Source: Streptomyces sp. CA-278952 (lineage in GTDB: Bacteria > Actinomycetota > Actinomycetes > Streptomycetales > Streptomycetaceae). Taken from it: DNA of 64,000 nt. A program made the position numbers and the translations under genes. A model generated the notes under the pieces. It ran no database searches. It had not been told where the DNA came from and saw only the letters and a program-made list of their open reading frames with translations. Shown here in pieces: positions 54,001-61,689 of the stretch (positions within the stretch are counted from its first letter, which is position 1; each line of letters begins with the position of its first letter). The stretch spans positions 2,294,001 to 2,358,000 of the forward strand of contig NZ_CP112880.1 in the NCBI RefSeq assembly GCF_028747205.1. The letters run 5' to 3'.

Positions 54001-57000
54001 CGGCATGGACCGTTCCCTCGCCGCCGGTTACCTGGCGGAGCTGCTGCCGCGCCTCGCGGACCCCTCGGTCGGCGCGCTGGCCCGCCGGCGTACCGAGGAG
54101 GGCAGGGCGGGCGGCAACAGCCAGGACCACGGGGTCTACGGGCTCACGCCCGGCCACGTCCGGGTGCGGCCGCTGACCGACGAGCAGACGGCTCACGCGG
54201 CACTGGCCTGTCAGGAGTGCGGCTGGACGCAGACCGTGCCGCCGGAGCGGGTGAGGGTATGGGAGGACCTGCCCTGTCCGCTCAAGGGCTGCACCGGCCT
54301 GCTGGCCGTGCCCCCCGCGCAGGCGCCCGGCCGGGCCGGGCGCGACTTCCGGTCGGACTACTACCGGCGGCTGTACCGGGAGGCGGGACCGTACAGCGTG
54401 GTCGCCGCCGAGCACACCGGTGTGCTCGGCCGCAAGGAGCGCGAGGAGGTCGAGAAGGGCTTCCGGCAGGGTGTCCGGCACACCGACCCGAACGTTCTCT
54501 CCTGCACGCCCACCCTGGAGCTGGGCATCGACATCGGCCAGTTGGAGGCCGTGGTCCTCGCCTCGCTGCCGCCGAGCACCGCCGGATACGTCCAGCGGGT
54601 CGGCCGGGCCGGCCGTTCGACGGGCAACGCGCTCATGGTTTCGCTGGCCGACACCAGCCCGCGCGCCCTCTACCACCTGGCCGAGCCCCGGCAGCTGATC
54701 GCGGGGCGCATTCTGCCCCCCGGCTGTTTCCTGTCGGCGGGTGAGCTGCTGCGCCGCCAGTACGTCGCCCACCTCATCGACCTGGCCGCACGCGGGCGCC
54801 TGGAGGGTGTGATCCCGCTGCCCGACCGGGTGACCGCCCTGTTCGGGCGGGTCGGCTGGCTGCACCGGTTCTCCCAGGCGGTGACGGGCCGCCGGGACCT
54901 GGTCGAGGACTTCCTGAAGCTGTTCCCCGAGATCGACGGCGTGCCGGACTCGGGGGTCTCCCGGGATACCCGAGGCTCGCTCCATCGCTTCGCGGCGGGG
55001 AAGTTGGCCCAGACCCTGTTGGACGCCGAGCAGGCATGGGAGGCCGAACGGGCCGAACTCGTGGACCGCCGCGCCTTCATCAACGAGGCTGCGGACGCGC
55101 TGCACGAGAACGTGGAGGACGAGGCCCGGGAGAAGCGGAACCTCGCCCGGGAGGCGATGTCCGTCGGGAAGCAGCTCCAGGAGTTCGCGCAGGCCGGAGC
55201 CCAGGCGTTCCTGGTCGAATGGGGCCTGCTGCCAAACTACAGCCTGGTGGAGGACGGTGTACGCCTTGAGGCCGCGCTGACCCGCAAGGAGCCGCCCCGG
55301 CGCGCACGGGGCTCCGCCGCCACGGACAAACCACCCGCCTCGCAGTGGCGCACAGAGACCCGGACGTACACACGGCCCTCCGAGTCGGCGCTCACCGAGC
55401 TCGCCCCCGGGAACTCCTACTACGTCCTCGGCTACCACCACAAGATCGACGGCTTCGATCTCGGCCCCCGCCCCAAGGGGGACGAGGAGGACCCTCGTTC
55501 GGCCGTGGTCGCCTGGCGGGTCTGCCGGGAGTGCGGACACGTCCGCACGAAGAACGCCGAGGCCGACACCTCGCCCTGCCCCCGCTGCGCCGGACCCGGC
55601 ATCGGCGGCCGGGCCGCACTGCACCACGTGATCGTCCCGCACAAGGTCACCTCCCGGGACAAGCGGGACGACGCCCGGATCATCGACGACCACGACTCGC
55701 GCAACCAGCGGTACTACTCCACGGCCACGGCCGTGGACATCGACCTGGCCGCGATCAAGGAGAGCTGGCGGCACTCGGGGGCCACCTTCGGCGTCGACCA
55801 CGTGCGCGAGGCGTTCATCCGGAGATTCAACCTCGGCCCCGCCAGGCTGAGCCGCCGCCCGGACACGTATTTCGCCGGCACCGAGGTCACCATCACGCCC
55901 TTCGTGCTCTGTCCGCTGTGCGGCGGCGCGACCGATCGCGAGCCCGGACACGCCCCCGTACAGGAGGAGCTGTCCGAATCCCTCGCATCACGGCCCGAGT
56001 TGGCCCACCACCGCCCGTGGTGTCCCACACGGCGCCGTGGCCGGGCCGTGCAGGCCCAGGACCGACGGGTGATCACCGCCACCGAGCACCGCACCGAGGC
56101 GCTGCGCATCCTGCTGCCCGCCGCGACCCTGCATGTGCCGGAGCGGCTGGCCTCGTTCTCCGCAGCCCTGCACCTGGGGCTCGCGTTGCGTTACGGCGGT
56201 GACCCGGCCCACATCCGGTCCACCCCGAGCACCGAACCAGACCGCGAAAGCGGACTGACCCGCAACTACCTGGTGCTCTACGACTCGCTGCCCGGTGGGA
56301 CGGGGTATCTCCAGCGGCTCGTCGAGGGGGTGGGCGAGGAGTTCCGGGCGGTCCTGGCCGCTGCCCAGGAGTACCTGCGCGACTGCCCGTGCCAGGACGG
56401 GTCCCGGCGTGCGTGCCACCTGTGTCTGTTGGGGTACGCGAAGGAGCGCGAGTACGCGCTCCTCGACCGCCGTGAGGCCTTGTGGATGCTCGACGACGTG
56501 CTCGGTGAGGACGGTCGCAGCCGGTGGCACGTCAAGCCCGTCGGCAAGGACCGGGCGGGCCGCGCGGAGGCCGAGGACGAGGACCGGAGGCGCTTCGCCC
56601 GGCAGGCCCAGAGCGACCTGGAGCGGCGCTTCATCGACTGCCTCGACCGCTGGCTCACCGATCCCGCCAACCAAGCCGACGTGGAGCATGAGCAGACCCC
56701 GACCGGCCGGCAGGGCAAGCAGTTCACGCTGCGCCGACGGGACGGGTCGCCGATCCGCTGGGAGTCCGTGGCGCAGAAGCCGCTGTACGCACAGGGCACA
56801 GTGCCGGATCTGCTGCTGCGCCCCGTAGCGGGTGAGACCACATCGGACGGCGCTCCGCCCATGCCGGTGGCCATCTACCTGGACGGCTACCGGTGGCACG
56901 CGTCCGCGGCAACGAACCGGATCGCGGGGGACGCCGCCAAGCGGGCCCGGCTGCGTGCCGACGGCACATTGGTCTGGCAGATCACGTGGGACGACGTCAT

Positions 57001-58207
57001 GGCCTGGGAGAAGGAGCTGCGGGCCCGGGCCGGGCGCGGTGCGGCGGCGGACGGGGACGAGGCAGCGCAGGCGCTCACCCCCGCCCTGGCCGGACCGTCG
57101 GCACAGGCCGCGTGGCCGCCGTACGCCATCGAAGGTGATGCCACACCGGGTGGCCGGGCCCGGGCTCGCTGGGCGCAGCAGCGGCAGAATCCGGCCGAGA
57201 TCGACCGATTGTTCGCCGGTGCCATCCCCGCTCTGCTCGGCTTCCTCGCAGACCCGGATCTCCGGCGCTGGAACGCGATGGCCCGGCTCTGTGTCGGCGG
57301 GCTGCTCCCGCTGGCGAAGCGGGAGGAGGTCGTCGACGCCTCCCCCGAAGCCGCTGTTCCGTGGATAGAAGCGGCCCTGCGGGGCGACACCCGGCCGTCG
57401 GTGAGCGGTCAGGGGCTGAAGCTCTATCCCGTTCGCGACGGCTCCGGTCTGTCCCTGGCGCTGATCGGCGACGCCCGGCTGAAGCCGCAAGGGCTGAGCG
57501 CGCTGGCCGTGCTCGACGACCGCTCCGAGGCCATCGCCGGTGACAGTGACGAGCACCGGCGGCGTTGGAAGGCCTGGCTGTGCTGGGGAAACATGATCCA
57601 GTTCCTGGATCCGACAGGGACCGGGCGTGCCGACGGGCTGCAACTCGCCCGCAGCGAGCTGGACTCGTTCGACGCGGGTCTGCTCGCGGCCACGGCTGTA
57701 CGGGCGGGCGGACTTCTGACCGCCCTGCGTGAAGAGTTGCCGGGCACGGGGCTCGTGCTGAAGGATCAGGAGCGGGAAGGCCAGGATGCTGCTTCGGAGG
57801 TGGCCGCTGAGGGGACTCCGCGTGCCACGCCCGAAGCCGTCGGGGCGCACACAGCGCCCTCGGCGCTGGAGCGCACTGCCTGGGAACTCGTCCTACGCGA
57901 GCTGTCGTACGTGGGTGATCCGGCGATCGAGGCTCTCGCCAAGGCGCTCGCGGAGCGTGGGGACGTACGGGCCGCCGAGGCGGGCTGGGATGCCACCGGC
58001 GTCTCCCTCCCCCTCGAACTGGCATGGCCCGAACGTAAGTTGGCGGTGATCCTGGACGAGGACGCGGCCGACGACGTTTACATGGCCGAGTGTGTGGAGG
58101 CCGGATGGCAGGTCCGGGCCCCGGACGCCTGGGACGAGGAGGAGCTCGCCGCTCTGCTCGCCGACCGGCAGCGACACGCATCCGGAGAGGGAGGGGACCG
58201 GCGATGA
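51098..58207 (+). CDS. Giant DEAD/DUF1998 helicase with C-terminal nuclease-like domain (DruE-like)
   Basis: 2,369 residues. First helicase lobe: TTGTGSGKTESF (about 101), DEFH (about 227-231), VATSATLGE (about 268). A long insertion with Cys pairs (CRHCGRSGW, CPACGQAEG, CQECGWTQ, CPLKGC) precedes the second lobe with LELGIDIG (about 1140) and QRVGRAGR (about 1165). DUF1998 follows: LPGGTGYLQR (about 1730) and a four-Cys cluster (CPCQ...CHLC, about 1762-1778). Residues about 1835-1978 resemble DUF559/Vsr-type PD-(D/E)XK: VPDLLLRP, AIYLDGYRWH, then ARLRADG and QITWDDV; the usual Glu of ExDG is Tyr. Domain order matches Druantia DruE and MrfA-type helicases. Stop overlaps the UvrD gene (ATGA). 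Confidence 0.9.
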   Translation: MRPTLAAQALRDTTVEYLTTTFALAEPATQAALTDFLTDPADGLFRGPYHRIRRPFRGAEDGWQRHLDWYKDDFRPYAHQAEAFARLTTKDGHVPQPTLVTTGTGSGKTESFLVPVIDHCRRAKSAGKHGIKAVLLYPMNALAGDQADRIGKLLEDVRLEDVTAGLFIGEASSTKNGSPYGRVAVDRAEIRRNPPDILITNYKMLDLLLQRQQDAPLWADADLAYIVIDEFHTYDGAQGTDVAMLLRRLGAVVGAAEEGRPLGSICPVATSATLGESPVRDRQDQGGAGGSRAMLDVASQVFGVRFPDDAVIGEDRRDLNSFLSPVDLSLPLPSPDDLMELPDPPAGAGGLDEVSRLVLGCDTSDAREMGRRLLAHALTHDLLTADVDQPLTAEEILAAFPTSSAWRVTAAQDPETAAEALARFIALISVARAPDAPDDQERPLLLVETHLWVRSLSRVLRSVAPEPVFSWTDADQAANAAVASAAKADRRRAVARAGRLPSTYCRHCGRSGWSAISPERNPGALVSSPDDIYRLSVGGGTGKARVRALIAATPAEAAQQARRALGRSMRRGKRAAVREASVLVLEDNGEALRPVDPDEVLRADGSIARTPENGVFVKAWYDNADRDEYAKQDRCPACGQAEGIRFLGAGVAPLASVAVTQLFTGGELPKEDDEGNDRRKTLIFNDSVQDAAHRAGFVASRAWKFSLRSLVQEQLVKRAAEDPDFASEGVPLNELIASLVTRASVDKEKLLASVVPPDLHDVDRVKRLLAGKKRLPGGTWDLVGERLAFNTLLEFGLNSRMGRTLELTRTVAAEVYLPDPERAAQLAEGLYKEHLRRQLPVDPEEAPEDEEVAGESERPGLSADGSEPAVLPAPGPERLRRFEGFVRGLLEHVRISGGIRHLWLDKFIDAEGRSRFTIWGGRPEGMQAFGWNTNAPAFVLVGSRPGRTDFERVDTRESWYADFAERCLGMDRSLAAGYLAELLPRLADPSVGALARRRTEEGRAGGNSQDHGVYGLTPGHVRVRPLTDEQTAHAALACQECGWTQTVPPERVRVWEDLPCPLKGCTGLLAVPPAQAPGRAGRDFRSDYYRRLYREAGPYSVVAAEHTGVLGRKEREEVEKGFRQGVRHTDPNVLSCTPTLELGIDIGQLEAVVLASLPPSTAGYVQRVGRAGRSTGNALMVSLADTSPRALYHLAEPRQLIAGRILPPGCFLSAGELLRRQYVAHLIDLAARGRLEGVIPLPDRVTALFGRVGWLHRFSQAVTGRRDLVEDFLKLFPEIDGVPDSGVSRDTRGSLHRFAAGKLAQTLLDAEQAWEAERAELVDRRAFINEAADALHENVEDEAREKRNLAREAMSVGKQLQEFAQAGAQAFLVEWGLLPNYSLVEDGVRLEAALTRKEPPRRARGSAATDKPPASQWRTETRTYTRPSESALTELAPGNSYYVLGYHHKIDGFDLGPRPKGDEEDPRSAVVAWRVCRECGHVRTKNAEADTSPCPRCAGPGIGGRAALHHVIVPHKVTSRDKRDDARIIDDHDSRNQRYYSTATAVDIDLAAIKESWRHSGATFGVDHVREAFIRRFNLGPARLSRRPDTYFAGTEVTITPFVLCPLCGGATDREPGHAPVQEELSESLASRPELAHHRPWCPTRRRGRAVQAQDRRVITATEHRTEALRILLPAATLHVPERLASFSAALHLGLALRYGGDPAHIRSTPSTEPDRESGLTRNYLVLYDSLPGGTGYLQRLVEGVGEEFRAVLAAAQEYLRDCPCQDGSRRACHLCLLGYAKEREYALLDRREALWMLDDVLGEDGRSRWHVKPVGKDRAGRAEAEDEDRRRFARQAQSDLERRFIDCLDRWLTDPANQADVEHEQTPTGRQGKQFTLRRRDGSPIRWESVAQKPLYAQGTVPDLLLRPVAGETTSDGAPPMPVAIYLDGYRWHASAATNRIAGDAAKRARLRADGTLVWQITWDDVMAWEKELRARAGRGAAADGDEAAQALTPALAGPSAQAAWPPYAIEGDATPGGRARARWAQQRQNPAEIDRLFAGAIPALLGFLADPDLRRWNAMARLCVGGLLPLAKREEVVDASPEAAVPWIEAALRGDTRPSVSGQGLKLYPVRDGSGLSLALIGDARLKPQGLSALAVLDDRSEAIAGDSDEHRRRWKAWLCWGNMIQFLDPTGTGRADGLQLARSELDSFDAGLLAATAVRAGGLLTALREELPGTGLVLKDQEREGQDAASEVAAEGTPRATPEAVGAHTAPSALERTAWELVLRELSYVGDPAIEALAKALAERGDVRAAEAGWDATGVSLPLELAWPERKLAVILDEDAADDVYMAECVEAGWQVRAPDAWDEEELAALLADRQRHASGEGGDRR

Positions 58208-60618
58208 GCAGCGGGGTAAGGACGCAGGTCGCGGTCACGCCGCAGGCCAACGAGGACATCCGGCGCCTCGATGCGGCCACGAAGAACGCAGTGGGCGACT
58301 TCGTCCGCCGGTTGCGGGCCGACCGGTCCAACCGGGCGCTGCGGCTCACCTTCCTGCGCGAGGCGGGCGGAAACGGGCGCCTGTTCCTCGCCGCGCTCGA
58401 CGGCAGGCGCATGGGGTTGCTTCTCGAGACCGAAGAGAACCGGTTCAGTCTGCTGGCCATCCGGGTCGGACCGGCGGCGCGGGACGGACTCGCCCGCCTG
58501 ACGGTGGAGATCAACGCGGTCTCGGGCGGTGTCGAGCTCGTCGATCAGAGCGAGGTCAGCGCCAATGTGGTGGCGATGCCCGACAGGCCGGTACTAGGTC
58601 CGGAGCCGGGCACCAGCCCGGAGGAGTCCCCGGTCGCCGACACGACCGCCACCCGCACCACTCCCTCGGCCGATGTGCAGGCCGCACCGACCGCCACTCC
58701 CACTCCGGTCGCGCTGCCAGTGCCTCTCTTCGCCCGCTACGGCGACGAGGAGCTGATCGAGCTCGGTGTCATCGCCTCCCTGCTTCCTGCGCTGCGACGG
58801 ATCACCGACAGTCACCAACTGACGGCCGTGCTCGGCCACAACCTCCCTGGGCTCACCCGGGAGGTGCTGCTGGCGCTGCACGACGGCATGGAGCCGCGCG
58901 AGGTTCGCGCGTTCGTCACCGACCAGTGGCGGGCCGAGGAGAAGGTCGATCCGCAGGACTGGGCCCGGGCGGCGCGCCGCCCCGTCTCCCAGGTGAGTAC
59001 GGAGGACGCGGCAGTCCTGGATGCCCTCGGGGACAGTTTCGACGCCTGGCGGCTCTTCCTCCACCCTGAGCAGTACCGGCTCGCCACCACGTCGTTCAAG
59101 GGATCAGCGAAGGTCACGGGTGGGCCGGGCACCGGCAAGACCGTCGTGGCACTCCATCGGGTCCGGCACCTCGTCGCCCGGTTGCCGTCGGGGCAGACCC
59201 GTCCCGTACTGCTGACCACGTACAACACGAACCTCGCCGCCGACCTGAGGGAGCGCCTGTACCAGCTCGGAGGTGACGCAGTCGCACGCCGGGTCGACGT
59301 CAAGTCCGTGGACCAGCTCGCCCGGGAAGTGGTCGAGCAACATCCGGGATCCGTGTTCGGTACGCCCATGGGCGACGAGGAGGCCATGGCGCTCTGGCAC
59401 CGGGCGTGCGCGGAGGCAGGTGTTTTCGACTACGACGCCGACTTCCTCGACTCGGAGTTCAAGCACGTCATCCTTGCGCAGGGCTGCGGAACCGAACGGC
59501 TCTACCTCCGTGCCGAACGACGGGGCCGGGGCGTGCTGCAACGGGTGGATCGGAAGCGGGTGTGGGAGCTGGTGGAGACGTACCGCACTCTGCTGGACGG
59601 ACCACCCCGGCGCACCACGTACGCGCTGATCGCCGACGAGGCAGCCCGAATCGAGGGGCGCCGTATGGCCAAGGCCGTCGAGCAGGCGCGGTACAAGGAG
59701 GAGCTCGGCGGCCTCGACCTCGTCCATCGTGAGGCCGGCAGCGGCATGTGGCTCAAGCCTCGCTATCGGCACGTCGTGGTGGACGAGGCCCAGGACCTGT
59801 CGGCCTCGCACTGGCGGATGCTGCGGGCGATGGTGGCCGCCGGACCGGACGACATCTTCCTGGTCGGCGACTCCCACCAGCGCATCTACGCGCACCAGGT
59901 CGTGCTGGGCAGACTCGGCATCAGTACCCCGGGCAGGGCCTCCCGGCGGCTGACCCTGAACTACCGCACGACACGGGAGATCCTGGGCAGCGCGCACGGC
60001 CTGGTGCACGGTGAGAGCTTCGACGATCTCGACGACGGGCGGGACACCCTGGACGGCTACCGGTCCGTACTGACCGGGCTGGCTCCTCAGTACTGGCGTG
60101 CCGCCGATTGGGAAACCGAGATGCGGGCCGTCGCCACGCTGCTCAAGGAGCGCCATGAGCGCCACGGCACTCCGTATGCGGCCATGGCCGTCAGCGTTCC
60201 CGACAGGGCCGCCGTCACACAACTCGCCTACACCCTGGCGTGCAAGCCGTTCCTGATCCCGGCGAGCGAGATCGGCAGGGAGGGGCCCCGCAATACCGAC
60301 GCAGTGCACATCGGCACGATGCACCGGTTCAAGGGGCTGGAGTTCCAGCGAGTGTTCCTGGCGGGTGTCAGTGAAGGCATGGTGCCGCACCAACGCATCG
60401 AGGCCTTCCGTCTGAGCAGCCCCGACCGATACCGCCAGGAGGAACAGCGAGCCCGTTCCCTGCTCTTCGTGGCGGCCACGCGGGCACGAGACGAATTGGT
60501 GGTTACCTGGCACGGCAGAGCGAGCCGATACCTGCCCCGGCATGCCGACCGCGACGCCGGCCGTGCGGCATCCCTGCTGACGGACGACGGCCCTCCATCA
60601 GGCTCGAACGCGGCCTGA
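58204..60618 (+). CDS. UvrD/Rep-type helicase fused to a RelE/ParE-like N-terminal domain
   Basis: 804 residues, ATG overlapping the stop of the giant helicase. Residues 1-105 (VRTQVAVTPQANEDIRRL, FVRRLRADRSNRALRLTFLR, GRLFLAALDGRRMGLLLETE) follow a RelE/ParE toxin-fold pattern. A Pro/Thr/Ala linker leads to a superfamily 1 helicase: GGPGTGKTVVALHRV (about 305), VVDEAQDLS (about 525), LTLNYRTTREIL, HRFKGLEFQRVFLAG (about 707), FVAATRARDELVV (about 756). Sequence also includes a helical domain between about 180 and 280. Tight coupling with the preceding gene implies a shared complex. Whether the RelE-like part cleaves RNA is unknown. Confidence 0.88.
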   Translation: MSSGVRTQVAVTPQANEDIRRLDAATKNAVGDFVRRLRADRSNRALRLTFLREAGGNGRLFLAALDGRRMGLLLETEENRFSLLAIRVGPAARDGLARLTVEINAVSGGVELVDQSEVSANVVAMPDRPVLGPEPGTSPEESPVADTTATRTTPSADVQAAPTATPTPVALPVPLFARYGDEELIELGVIASLLPALRRITDSHQLTAVLGHNLPGLTREVLLALHDGMEPREVRAFVTDQWRAEEKVDPQDWARAARRPVSQVSTEDAAVLDALGDSFDAWRLFLHPEQYRLATTSFKGSAKVTGGPGTGKTVVALHRVRHLVARLPSGQTRPVLLTTYNTNLAADLRERLYQLGGDAVARRVDVKSVDQLAREVVEQHPGSVFGTPMGDEEAMALWHRACAEAGVFDYDADFLDSEFKHVILAQGCGTERLYLRAERRGRGVLQRVDRKRVWELVETYRTLLDGPPRRTTYALIADEAARIEGRRMAKAVEQARYKEELGGLDLVHREAGSGMWLKPRYRHVVVDEAQDLSASHWRMLRAMVAAGPDDIFLVGDSHQRIYAHQVVLGRLGISTPGRASRRLTLNYRTTREILGSAHGLVHGESFDDLDDGRDTLDGYRSVLTGLAPQYWRAADWETEMRAVATLLKERHERHGTPYAAMAVSVPDRAAVTQLAYTLACKPFLIPASEIGREGPRNTDAVHIGTMHRFKGLEFQRVFLAGVSEGMVPHQRIEAFRLSSPDRYRQEEQRARSLLFVAATRARDELVVTWHGRASRYLPRHADRDAGRAASLLTDDGPPSGSNAA

Positions 60619-60740
60619 CCCAGGGAATACAGCATGGCGTCCAAGCAGAGCAGACCGCCGCCAGGGGCTGCTCCTCGAGCGACGCGGCAACGGTGCGGCT
60701 GCCTCGACGGAACAACGGCGAGAAGCTGAGGATCACGTCG

Positions 60741-60767
60741 CAACTTCATTTGCGGAATGAGAAGTTG
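60741..60767 (+). promoter_or_regulatory. Inverted repeat upstream of a membrane protein gene
   Basis: CAACTTC (60741-60747) and GAAGTTG (60761-60767), with a further CATT/AATG match inside, lie 25 bp before the gene start in an AT-richer stretch. Candidate operator or leader hairpin. The rest of the 173-bp gap (60,619-60,791) shows no gene. Confidence 0.35.
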
Positions 60768-60791
60768 GCATCCATCAGGGGTACAGCGACT

Positions 60792-61559
60792 ATGTTCGAC
60801 GAAGAGTGGGCGGTGCCCAAGGCCAGCGCTCGGATAGGGTCCCGAACCAGCATCCTCCACCCGCAGCCGGACGAACCCGGGCGCGAGGGCGACCGGACGG
60901 ATCAAGGTCGCGGGAAGCGGGATGATTCTTCGGTGGACACCTTCCGTGAGAATACTGCCGATGTGCGGCCCGTGCGTCGCCGTCGGGTGCCGGTCGCAGG
61001 CGTCGTCGCTCTCGTGCTCCTCGCCTGCGTCGCCGCCGCGATCGGCGTGTTCTCCTGGGTCGCCGACGAGGTGTCGTCGGACCTGACGGACCAGGAGATG
61101 ACCTGCTGCTGGGAGGACGGAGCCACGCCCGCCTGGATGAGCGGCCAGCTGGGCATCCGCATTCCGGCAGGGGCGTCGGATCGGCGGGCGGGCTACAAGG
61201 TCGGACAGCGCTACGACACCGGTCTGCTCTCCTTCGTCCTGACGAGCGAGGAAGCGGAGACGTACACCGGCCGGCTCATCGAGAAGGACACGGTGATGGT
61301 CGAGAACTCCCACCCCGAGGAGAAGGGGTACCGCCCCGCGGCCGCCTTCGGCCGCCTCGGTCTTCCCGAGCCGGAGACGCTCGTGCAGGGGCTGCGGCGA
61401 ACCAGCCTGTGCCCCGATGACCTCATGACCCCGGAGGGCACGTACCTCCAGCGCTGCGTCGACCTCTTCGCCCACGAGCTTGATGCGGGCACCACGCGGA
61501 TCTATGTCCGGTCGACCATCGAACCATCCGTGACGCCTCCCGTGAGCAAGGCTTCGTAG
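60792..61559 (+). CDS. Single-pass membrane protein with an exported C-terminal domain
   Basis: About 255 residues from ATG 60792 (MFDEEWAVPKA, after AGGGG). The first 65 residues are polar and disordered, then RRRRVP, one transmembrane helix (VAGVVALVLLACVAAAIGVFSW) and an extracellular domain of about 165 residues. Cys pair CC at DQEMTCCWED and later RTSLCPDD, LQRCVDLF may form disulfides. RIPAGASDRRAGYKVGQRYDTGLLSFVLTSEEAETY is the best-conserved-looking core. No family recognised. A GTG 46 codons later is a less likely start. It may not belong to the defence cluster. Confidence 0.75.
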   Translation: MFDEEWAVPKASARIGSRTSILHPQPDEPGREGDRTDQGRGKRDDSSVDTFRENTADVRPVRRRRVPVAGVVALVLLACVAAAIGVFSWVADEVSSDLTDQEMTCCWEDGATPAWMSGQLGIRIPAGASDRRAGYKVGQRYDTGLLSFVLTSEEAETYTGRLIEKDTVMVENSHPEEKGYRPAAAFGRLGLPEPETLVQGLRRTSLCPDDLMTPEGTYLQRCVDLFAHELDAGTTRIYVRSTIEPSVTPPVSKAS

Positions 61560-61689
61560 GCCTGCCGGGCGGGCCGGGCCGGCCTTCGAGGTGACCGTAC
61601 GGAAAGCACCGGCGGCCCTCGCGCGTGGAGCCGGACAGAACCGGGCAGAGTCAAAGTGACTTTTTCGGCTCGACGGTGGGGGGACCGTT

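Noticed and set aside
60634..60729. Small open frame (about 31 codons) after the UvrD gene
   Set aside because: Arginine/proline-rich product, no ribosome-binding site and no conservation evidence.
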